A DNA stretch of 64,000 nucleotides, taken from contig WMCF01000208.1 in assembly GCA_009792885.1 (NCBI GenBank), positions 124,001-188,000 of the forward strand. The letters are read 5' to 3'. Position numbers and translations under genes: made by a program. Below are positions 43,201 through 55,200 of this stretch, in pieces. The notes under the pieces were generated by a model. The model had not been told where the DNA came from, did not search any database, and saw nothing but the letters and a program-made list of their open reading frames with translations. The first letter of the stretch is position 1; every line of letters starts with the position of its first letter. This stretch comes from Eremophila alpestris peregrina (lineage: Eukaryota; Chordata; Aves; Passeriformes; Alaudidae).

Positions 43201-46200
43201 GGTGGGTTTGGGCGGAAAGGGCTGGAGATAAGATCAACATGACTTTATAAAATGATGTAGATAGACATCGCTGCCTTTCTCCTCCTCTGTTTTGACTTTA
43301 CAGCCAAAGGACTTGTTACTTGCAGAGGAATGCAGCTGCAGAAAATGAACTGGAGAAAGGACCTGACTGCAAAGTGACACAAATGAAATAAATCGGGGGA
43401 GGGGAGCAGTTACTTCTGCTCCCCAGCCTCTCCACAGATTTTTAATTGAAGAGCTACTCTGATCAGATTACTGGGCATGTAATTCATCAAGATAAAAGTG
43501 AAATTGCTTCTCCCATAATGAAAAGAGAGTGTTAAATCTATTTTTAGTATCATATATTAGATCCTACAGGAAAAGCTACTGCCCTGAAGCATTATGAGGA
43601 TTAATTATGTGCATCTTATCCAGGATAAATACTAAAATTGTTTGCAATGGAACTATGCAGACTGTTTTCCATCCAGCTGAGTCCCTTTCCAGTGTCGTGT
43701 CCTGTGGCATGGCATTCCATGGGCAGAAACCACTACAAAAAAATTAATTATCTTCTTGCATCAAGTGTAAAATAATGTGCTACTGGTTTCAACACTGGCC
43801 TCTTATCATATTGCAAGTCAGTGTAAAAAAAGGTTACTGAACAAACCAACAATTTAATACAACATTGCACACAGCAGAGTGTCTTAAGAAGTCTGAAAAG
43901 AACAAGATTAGATAACTGAAAGGCAAAGCCTAGGAAATTTCTAACATTTTAGTATTTATCTTTGGCCTTGAAGAACAGCAACTTCCTGCAGAAAAAAATT
44001 CAGTTTATGGCAAGCAATACTCAACCCTCCCCGCCCCCCCAGCTCATCCCCTTTCAAAACTTGACATTTAGGAAAAGCAATAATATGTTCTCAGATTCCT
44101 CCTGTCAAAATGGGTGCAGGGTTCAGGCCTAATCCTGAACTGACAAAAGGTTTAACACTGACCTCAACAGGAATGGTTTCAAACAACTCAGAGGACTTAA
44201 AAAAAGAACTTAAAAGAGAGCCTTCTGCTTCACTGTTTCCCCTTCCGGCCTTGTAAGAACAAGAAGCCAGAAGATTAACTGGAGCTGTTCAGAAAACCAG
44301 CAAGACACAGATGTGTTTTTGGCAGCACTGCTCATCTGAGGTGTCTCTACACCCAGTAATCCATGTCAGGAGGTCAGAGACAGCCTACACAGATTAAGTG
44401 CTTTCTACACTGATAATATGAGTGATTCCACTAAAATTTAGAAAAGATCACATCAGATTTCAGCTACATTCAGATTACATCCCTTGTTCTCCTGCACACA
44501 GGACTGCTCACCAAGTGAAACACAAGAGCAGACAATCCTTTCCTGAAGCTTAAACCTATTGCCCCATTTGGAAGAAGGGCTCTTGATAAAACTGATTTCC
44601 TAATCTGGAAAACAAGCCCCATTAGCCAGACTGAGGGTAACTATCAAGCATGTCCAGCTGTCAGGCTGGCAAGTGTCCCTCAGCATAGGGAGGCTCCAAA
44701 CCATGTTTGATAGAGACAGAGGAAGAACAATGCAACTTATTTCACTGCTGAGATCATGACATATTCTTAGGGGCAATTACTCAGTGCAGCATATCTAAAA
44801 CAAGAATTATGCTCCACTGAAACGTCTTTCCAACGCAGAAAAAGAACTATGTACAAGGTAACAGCAAAATTATACAAAGCTATTTAAACAGCAACTAAAA
44901 AATCCCAAACCCAAAGTCCCCAGCATATGGATTTCTCTGTTTATCATGTGTCTTCAGAATGTAAAAACTTGGGGACACACAGAGTTCTTATTTGTATGAA
45001 CCACAAAACATTGATGCCAAACAACAAATAATTGACTGAACAAAGCACCAAATACAGAGAGGAAAAAACAGAATGTAAAAGTATATGCAGAACCAGGCTA
45101 TCTTTATAGATGCCTACCAGGGAATTTTACTGGCACCTGAACCCCAGGGACCAAACAACCTCATCTAGTCACTGATTCTGAGTAAGCTGTGGCAAAAAGG
45201 ATAGGAGTAGGTCTGCAGGTGCTTAAACATGGCCAGTCTTGCGGTGCTAGGGCAGGTACAAATCTGAGTGCTGTAATTTGTGAATAAAATAATTTTAGCA
45301 GCTGGTGCCATAAAAGCTCCCTATGGTCATAAACATGAAACTAATTAATATTTAGAAATCAAATGAAACACAGTGAATCCAACAAAGAAACTACAGGAAT
45401 AAATCTAACCAACCCCATTGAATAAGACATGAAATGTCAAAAGGGTAGGGGTTAACAAGCTAATCTGAGAGCAACATCCTTCCACCAGACAGTGGTCACA
45501 CCCTGGAAATGAACTCCAGGAAGCTTGGAGAGGGGAAATCTGGATCAGTAAAGCAATTCTAATGATGGGACACATAGAGAGCTATACAGACCTATAGGGG
45601 AGCACAAGGTAATTACAGGTTGCGTAGTCCTGTTTGGGAATTCTACATTAAATGTACTTTGTTCTTGAAAAAGTGAATATTGCATTAAGATTTCTTCCAT
45701 TGGTGTCAAAAGAGTAAGACTATGAGAACTCACTGCAAAAAAAGGAGACTCCAGAAGAAAATCAGAGCTGGAATCAAACATCAAAATAGAAGCTGGGGCA
45801 GTGAGTCAGTGGCCCACTAACAGAAGCCAAGCACTACAACTGATGAAGGAGGTTACAGCAGGGACCTTTGTACACATGGGAAAGCCTGAGAAAACTCTCC
45901 TGACAATCATCCTCCCAATTCTCCTCTGCTGTAACCTCCAGCCCTCCTGAATGAGCTGGACTCAGCACACCCAGTGAGAGACTGGGGCAAGCACAGCTGA
46001 CAGCCCTCCTACAGCCTCCCTGCAACTCCTGAGACAGCAGAATCCAGAGCAGAGCACAGGAACCTATCCATGGAGCAGCTGAATCACTGAAACAGGTAAT
46101 GCAAGCTCATTCTCCAGATCTGCTATAAAAACAGGGGTTGGTATCAAATAAACACTGCAAAGGCTTTAATTTGCCTTGGCACAGATAAATGGTTAAACAC

Positions 46201-49200
46201 TTCATTCTTCATTAGCTAAAGCTGCAGCCAATAAACAAAGAACAGGTCTTTGAAACAGCTTCTTTCAATACCAGATTCAGCTGCTACTATTATGAATGAC
46301 TCTTTTAAAAGGGATGCACAGTCACAGACCTAAAGTGAACAAATTACCAAATGAAAAACAATTTGAGAGCATGCAAAATCTATATGGGGAGGGAAATAGA
46401 ACATACAGCAAATCAACGCACGGCTCCTTGGTAAAATGAGCTCTGTCAGCACCAAGAAAAGTACTAAAACAGATGAATATTCCGGTCAGAATACTTAGAA
46501 GGGAGAAAGAATACACCAGCACACTGATTCAGGATAAGTTAGGAGCTGGACAACTCCTGGCACACTAGCTGCTTAAGTCTCAGGATGCTTTCCATAGGCT
46601 CCCGGCATCCTTCCCAAACACATTTATCACAACAGGGAAACTGAGCACAAAACGCCTTCAAACTATAGCAAAGCAAGATGACAAGGGCTCAAATCCATCC
46701 ACAGAGACAACTTAAGCCAAAAAGGCAACAATTTAATAGCTACCTGAAAGTTCTGGAATAGAATAAATTTGTAAAAGGTACTAATTTAATGTGAACTTTA
46801 TACATTTAAGGAGAAACGTGCAAAGTTTGACTTATTTTTTCTACCATCTAAAATTATATATACATGACTACATCCCTTCCTTGGGCATTTTCCCCATACA
46901 CAAAAAATGTCTAAGCATGTAGAACCTTCTGAGACATGCCTCTCACAAGCTATGCACCAGCACCACAGAAGCCCCTGTCTGAACTCAGAAGCACATGGCT
47001 CTGCTGCTGAGGCACAGCAATAAAACCTCATTTGGGATCACGGCTTATACACAGAACCCTCTAATGCTGCAGGCTGTACTCCCACAGCTTTAACCACACT
47101 CTTACTCATTCACATTCAGAGAGACAAGTTACTACCAAAAACCAGGTGCCTAAGTCCCCTATCCATTTCACCAGCAGGCAGAAGGAGCCAGACACTCACC
47201 ATAGTGGGCTGTCAGAGCCATTGACATGTGAGTACCAGGCTGGGGAGCACGACCAGGGCGAGCACAGAACAGGCAATGTACAGGAAAGCACATGCAGAAT
47301 ACAGCTGTGGATCTCATCCTCACACCCATAACAACCCCATCCTTCCCACACCCTGAACGTCACTGAGACCTTGGCCAAGGAGGAAGGAAAAGTCAGCAGA
47401 AAGTATCAGTAAGAGAACTCCAGGATATGGGAAAGTGAAAGTTATACCTTGAGGGAGAACACTGAATCCTTTGCCCTTGTGTTGAGGAGGCTGAAAGAAA
47501 GACAGCTTGCTCCCACTGTGTCTGGGCTCCCATCACCTCTGCTACTGACTTCTACAAGGAGCCTTGTTTGGTAGGGACTGGTAGATGCAGAGCAAATCCT
47601 CACCCTTATACTCCAACTGGTATTCAAATAGGTTGAGAGCAGAAAGCAGCTTTTGGCCTTTGGCCATTTAATTAATACTTAGATATCTTAGAATTTATTT
47701 TTATCTCATCTGTAACAACTGTCGTAATCAGATTTTCCATATTTATGTATTAAACAACCTATGCTTTTAAGTTTTTTTTTCCTCATCTATTTAACATAGT
47801 TTTTAAAGGATACTGCAAAGTTTTAATTTGTTTTTCCACTTGCCCTGTTTTAATGTCCTGCAAATACCTTTGACCATGCCAAGACTTCTTGATCAGCACC
47901 AGCAACAACAAAAAATATGAGCACAGCCCTGGGAACACCGTTTTGTTAACTTTCAGCTGAACAGAACAGAAGGGGCTGGCACTAGTTCCCAGAATACTGA
48001 TTTTTAATAAAACCTCAATGATAGATCTACACATTCTAGAGAGAGTTCTGCCCTGCCTCAGCTGAGAGCAGCTCCAAGAGCAGGCAGCTTGCCCTCCCTG
48101 TTTTATCAGACACATTTCTGTCATTCAAAGACCCCTGAAGTGGCTGTCCCACGGGGTAAGACATTACCTGGAGCTTGCAGCACCTGCCTCAGTTCCCAGG
48201 TCTGGGGATGCCCTGCGTGATTTCTTGCACTTGATACAAGAAGTATGTATCTACATTCCCCCTATAGGAAACTGCAGGTGGTATCACCTCTCCTCACTAG
48301 AAAATTACATGAAAAATTTACTAAACCTTGCAAGTCTCAAGTGCAGTATACTCGATACAAGCATTATGTGATCAAGAGGGGATTTCCTTTCTCAAAAAAG
48401 ACAAACCACAACATCAGAACAGTGATCAGATGTATAACTTTTCAACTTAACAGTGAGATGGTGAAGAAACATAAAGTTCTCCTCTAAAACCAAAGGAAGC
48501 AAACCTGAACTAATCAATTGCCTAATTGAAGTGGTAATGTTATAACTATCCAGACAACTTTCTCCTCTTTGGATGAGAGGAGGGCAGCCAGCTTTAGACC
48601 TCCTCCTCCTCCTCTCTGCAAGTGCTCTCAAGTGCAGGTGTGGTGCAGGGCCTGCAGACTGCAAGCTCCATACCCTGTGGAAGGACTGCACTGCTGCTGC
48701 AGAGGTGCAGCACTACTGAAGAGGGCATGCACGATAAGCTGATTACTAGCTGAAGTGTTTTATATAAAATATGTGAGGAGGGACCACAAACCATGGCAGC
48801 TGCTGTGGGAGAGTGCTGCTAGCTCAGCTATTCTGCCTGAAGCTCAGCTACCCCTGGATGACTATCCCACAGGGCTGCAATACCAAACAGAAGCATCTTC
48901 TGTCTTTAAGAGACACAGAAATTTTTAGTGAAACAAGAAGCAATAACCACTTAGTGAAGAAAAAGCAGGGAACAAACTGTTTCAGTGGAGAGTTAATAAA
49001 ATATCCTTTAAATAATGATTGGTGCATTTGAGATCTTGAACAAACATGTTCCAAGAGGAGCACGTGTTCACTTGGGACAGCAGTGTGCTGTGAAATTTCC
49101 AATGAGGCTGTGCTAATATCTAGGGTAAACCTTAAGCTTTCCAGGAACAGGGAAAAACTCTCCCTTATCTCACTTGTGCATTCTCTTTCATATGCAAGTA

Positions 49201-52200
49201 TAGCAGAAAGAATCAGACTGGATTTGTAATTAAAGAAGGTGAAGTTATGCAGAGTCTCATATGGTATACTGGATTTCCTAGTCAGGTAATCTAGAGACAG
49301 ACATTTCATTTATACAGTTTTCATTTATAATCCTGTACTCCTCCAAAGTAAAAATTCTATACTTTTTCTGTAATGAGAGTTTTTGGGTAGGGGAAACACT
49401 CTACATACTTTACTTAAGTTTTATTTTTAAAAACCAAGCAATCAAACCAAAACATCCAATATCTATGCTTTTTGGTATCTAATTTTATTAGAGAGAATAA
49501 TTAGTAGCCTAGAAACTTTTTTGTGATGTGGTCTAAGTAAATCCATGCTCTCAAAACACGGAAAAGTTTAATGTTAGCTCTTTAGTTCTTGGAACCTGAT
49601 CTATAGTTAGAAGGAATGAGAAACACTTCAAGTGCGTGTGGTTTTGTGCTTTGTTTTGTTGTGCAGTGGGATTTTTTAGTTTGGGTTTGTTGGGTTTTGT
49701 TTTGTTTTTTTTTTTAACAAGGAAGTAACAGCTGTTGCTTTCATACAGAATCCAGAACTCTCCAGCAGCAAGGCAAACTTACAGTGCACCAGTGGAAACA
49801 GTGCTGGGAGGCTTCCCAAATGGTGTCAGAACAGATGAGTCTGAAGTGCACACAAAACAGAATGTGGATTAAGGGACAGAAACATTCATACAGCCTAAAA
49901 TCCTACCTGTGTCTTGGTGCTCAGAAAGAAACAAGTATGCTCATGCTGTTAATCCAAGAAAATTCATGTCCTTAAACCTGTGCTCAAGATGTTCCAGTTC
50001 AATCACAAAAACTTCTCTTCTTCAACAGTTCTCACTCTTTTTAGGTGAAGAGTTCCCAGCTTCTACCTGGATTAAAGCATAAGCCACCACAATCTATGAC
50101 ACATGAATATCCTAAAATGTCCTCTTTGAGGCAGCCTGTTAGAAGGCAGCAAAACAAAACCAAACAGACATTTTAATATGTTTTAGTGGAAGATGCCACA
50201 GACAGAATATGAATTAAGTCATGAATTCCTGAAAATTCCTTCCTCATTTCTTGCTTATTTCCTTTACAATGTTACTTTACTGAAATACTTTGCTTCTTAT
50301 CATAATACTTCTTTCAATACTTGCATTTCAAACTAATAAACATCTCATTTTCCTCACTCTAATCTCAGGAAACCTTATTAAAACACTTGCTGTCCAGAAA
50401 TAAAAATTGCACTTCTTTACCTATAAAATGGATATTTTATCTAACAGGCAATACAAGAAGAAATAAAATGAGCTTTCTTCAGTTGCCCATGTTGCCCACC
50501 ATATGTCTGAGGACTCAGCATAGTACAGTCTAGAAACCTGCACAAAAACCAGGAGAAACATTCTGCTTCCCTCTGTTTGTCTGCCTTTATGCTGCAGGGT
50601 GGCTCCAAGACCTCAAGGCCACTGGTCAGAAAGAGAATCACAACTTCCCCTAGCACAAAAGGCATCACCTATACCAGGTACACAGCACAGAGAAGGGAAA
50701 TGTTCTAGTTCAGATACTGAACACTGCAGCATAAAGCTCAACACCAGTTCATCTGTACTGCTTTCCATAATATACATGAGCTTGACATATCTCTGCTACC
50801 AGAGCTAGACTGCTTCCCAGAAAGTTTAGAGAGCTGCTTGCTCTGTTTGCAGCTCTGGTGAAATATACACTGCAAACTTGTCTTAAAAAGTTCAAGGCAA
50901 TGATAAATGCTTATAAAAATGAAAATATTACATAGAAATTGCTTGTGAATATAAACAGAACGTAGACTGAACTAGTCTAAACAAGAAGTTCTGCTGATGC
51001 TACCCAAGGACGCTGCTGAAATCCTGTCTGGTAAACAAACTGAGAGCTCAACATACCAAAGCTGGCAGGCTGGAAATCCCACAGAACTGATGAATGAAAT
51101 GAGAAGATGTTCATCCACCCTCCAGCTTTCTGAGGGTTGTAATGTGATGCTGGAAATGAAAGGTCAAGTTCAAAGGAAGAAGCACACTTCACTATCAGAG
51201 CTCATGAAAGGTGCTGTGCTCCTTGGTTTCACACCCTCAGCTCCCAGGACCACTTTGGATATTCCTGTGCCTCAGTCCACGTTGAGTGACAATGAGATGA
51301 CATTACCACTTCAGCTGGTCCCAGCTGAGGTCTCAGCACTGCTTAGGAGGTAGGAGCTGTCGCCTCTCCTCACACACATCTTCCTTCTCTTAGTTCATTT
51401 CATCTCTTTCCTAATTCCTACCCATTCAAAAATACTTAATCTTAGCTGACCAACAGTTTCTGCAGCTGCACCAACACCAGCCTGAGACCAGAAAGGAGCT
51501 AAAAGCAAGTGCATCTGAAGCCTTATGCTGGTACAAGTCCATCAGGTCTGAAAATGGCTGATCAAGCACACAATTCAGCCTCTGCTTCTCAGCCAGCTGA
51601 GACAAGAGCACTCACATTACCTGCAATACCTGATCATGTGAGGCTTTATTCTTTCTCCATAATAATAATCATTAATAGACTGCTAAACATGCTTCCCTGA
51701 TAGCTTTTTCTCTGCCTCAAAAATTCTTTCTAGCTAAAAGCAAGTAAGCACGTTAGAACACAGTACTTCACTTTCCAAACACTAAGCCTTATGCTTCTCC
51801 TTCTCCTGCCCTGTGCCTCACAAGGGACAGTTTTTTAGCTGAAGAGATGTTACCTGTGATTTGCCGTTTAGACCCTGCACATCAACACCTCAGTTCTTAA
51901 ATATCCAAATGATTCCACCTGCCCCACTACTATCACACCAAGCTACTTCAGTCAAACACAGCTGGACTGTCTCTGGGCTTTTAGACAAATTCACTGAAGT
52001 TTTATGGTCTTGCAAGCAAGCAAGCAGCTTTACAACATTTCTTAGGAAAACAGACAGCAGACCAGAGGAAGGAAGACATACCTTTAAAGTACTTGCAACT
52101 GTGACAAACAAGTAAATTCTGAGGAATTCCATGGCCATAACAGATTTCACACTCAAGCTGTGATAACAGTCAGCTTCCATGGTGATTTAGCTGAACTTAC

Positions 52201-55200
52201 AAGCATGGTCTTAAGCTAATTGCAGCAAAAGATGTGGTCAGAAGAGATTTATATCCTCAGGCTACAGTAAAAGTCTGCCTGCATCTCTTATTGTCACTGA
52301 TGGACCTGTCCAACAGCTTCTACAGCTTACAGTAGTCTGCACTCTGTCACTCAACAGACAAATTCAGAACTAAAGCTGCCTTTACAAAGGAAGCAAGCTC
52401 CTAAAAGTTTCATCAAAATCATGATTACCCACACAGTTGTCTTTGCTCCTTGCCCTGAGGGCAAGGAAAAAGTATACATGCAGCAGCATGCAGAGAAGAC
52501 AATGACAAACCAAAATGACATCAACAAGCAATAGAACAAATCAATCCTGAATACCAAATACCTGGGCTTACTTGGATATTTGACACTATTTAGTCAAAGG
52601 TTTTTGGCAGGTTAACACACAGAAGGCTTAACAGCTGTAGACAATATCTTTATAATCCTTGTTCTTACTATGCTTGTTTGCATATACAAGTACCTGGTTT
52701 TGTCTTTTTCAAGCCATGCTGACATGAGAAGTGATGTAAAACAGGGAAAATTATTAAGTAGGGACAGGAGGACGTGTTCTGCTATAGTCAAAAATACAAC
52801 CCAATGCACCTTTCACCTTAGCATCTCTAACATCCTGCTGTAAGCAACAGCTCCCACTCTAGCACTGCAAAAGTCTTTGTATCCCTGCTCTCATCACAAA
52901 CACTAACATGGAGAAAGACTGTAGCATCCTTCCTTCCTTCTTTTCCACATGAGACCCCTGCCACAAGTGGTGTTAAAAAAATCCCAAGGTTCATCCAATC
53001 TCCAGCAAGCCAAATTCTTAATATCCAGCACTCTGGATACAGGAAAATATCTCAAAGGCTTATTTTTTCACAGCAGAATAACAGACTAGCTTAAGTCACC
53101 TAGTGCCACAGCACAGCTGAGATCTGCTTGATATAGAACGTCAATAGGTCGAGAGAGCTCCAGGGTTTCCTGATGTAGTCAAAAGAACCATCTCAGAGCC
53201 CAGCCCCACAGTGCCCCAGCCCAAGAAGCCAGTGGCAGTGCCAGCAGCACCTCACAGATGGAGGAAGCAGCCCCATCACGGTCCTCACATCCGACTGCAC
53301 TTTGTCACAGCTGGGACCAATGCAGCCAAACAATGATGCACAGCAGAATGACAGCAGGTCCTGTGTTTGAAAGCAGGGCAAACCAGCCAGCACAAAAAAG
53401 AGCCCTTTCAATAATGCTTCAGACACTGCACCATGCAGAGACATCTACTCTCCTTTGCTATGAGTACAAGAGAAGCAACACTGAGCTGCAGCACCAGTGC
53501 TGAGCGAGCTTTTGCATCCCCACAGCTGCACCGTGCTTGTCCATGCTGCAGAGATGAGGTGAGCACAAGGCAGGTGATGACTGAGTAACTAACCTGGTAT
53601 TTCTAAGCAGAAACACATGACACAACAGTCCAAGAGTTACACAGGAGCTTAGTGGCTACAAAGAAAAATCATGCTGCTATAATAAAAATAGTATAGAAAA
53701 GGGAAACTCCCTATGCATGGTTCCCAGTCTAAGGTTGAAGGAAACCTTCACATCTTTTACAGCAGCAATACAGAAGAACTACAGCTGTGGTTGTAGTTGC
53801 AGAATATTGTTACAGTCCCTAAAAGTGGTGTTATTGTCCCAGGACAAGCCACAGAGGGAAAAATTATGACCCTGGGCCAAGGGAATCTGGGTGGGACTGT
53901 TACCTTACCAGGAAGGCAAAGCAGGACAGACAAAGCTGGGAACAAAGACTAACCGGCTGTAAGATCACTGCTTGACCAGACAGAAAGATAATATTGCTAT
54001 ATGGCTACAGAAAGGTAAAACAGCGAGATGGGGAAAATCAGGATGCACAAAAAGGAGAGGATGCTCAGGGAGGCACATACAGACTGCAGGGAATAACGAG
54101 GGCTGCACCTTCCAGACCAGAGCCCTGAAGATGAGACAGTGACTTGTGCCAAGTATAACAGGACCACGGAGGAGGGAGGTGTTGGAAAGCAATAATGGAA
54201 CTCTGTGACAGGGAGCTATGGCTGAGGATGTGCAGAGGTTCTCACAGAAGGCATGGGGAGGTGAGGAAGGAGCCCGTGGCAACTGTGACATGAGGAGAAA
54301 AGGGGAGATGCAGTTTCATGGGGTGAGGATGCTCTTGAGGATTCAAATACCAGGTAAATGGAGCAGCACTAGGGAGTAGAAGCCCAAATCTGACCTCCAT
54401 GACTCCAAGAAAATATTACAGGCAAAGAGGGTAAGGAGGGAAAGAAGTAAGACTGGGTCCTGCTGAGCCTGGGTACACTGATCACTGAGCTGGGTAAAGC
54501 TCCCTGGTCTGAGCCTGGGCACTGGGAAGAAGGTGGCCAAAGCTGGGCTACGGCGGAGGGGAACTGGAGAGGTTCAGACAGGCACCGGGGGCAACTCCAG
54601 GACACCCTGAGGGCAGTTTGTGGGGCGCTGGCAGACGCTGAAGGGCATTTAGGGGGCAGCTGTTAGCGGACACCTGAGAAACAGTTCATTATGGGGATCC
54701 CTGAGGGGCATTTTGGGGTTCACAAGTGCCCGGAAAGCTGTCGGGGGTGTTGTCAGGGGGTCTCTGCGGTGTGGGTTGGCAGTCGACAGCAGGACCCGGA
54801 GGGGTGGGTAGGGCTGTCACCGAAAACGACGGGATAAATAAACCTCTCTAACGCACACACCATTTGTTACAATTAAAGTCTTTCCCAATAGGGAGAAAGG
54901 GGGAAATGGCCGAGTCCCTGAGGGGCGCATTGGCGGATGTGAGGTGGTCACAGGCAGACCCCTGAGGGGTCGTTGTGAGGGGAGAGGAGCGGGATGTGTA
55001 GGGGATAGCCAGCAGCTCCCTGAGGGACGGGCTCGGTGGCAGGCCCCAGGGGAAAGCTTCGGGGGTCTCTGGTAACTCCCAAAGCGGCGGCCCGGACCGT
55101 GCCGGGCGGGAGGGAGAGGCGGCGGCACCGAGCGTAACGCGGAGGCAGCGCCGGCCGCAGCGCCGCAAGGAGCCCGAGGCCCTGCCCGCGGCCCCCTCCC

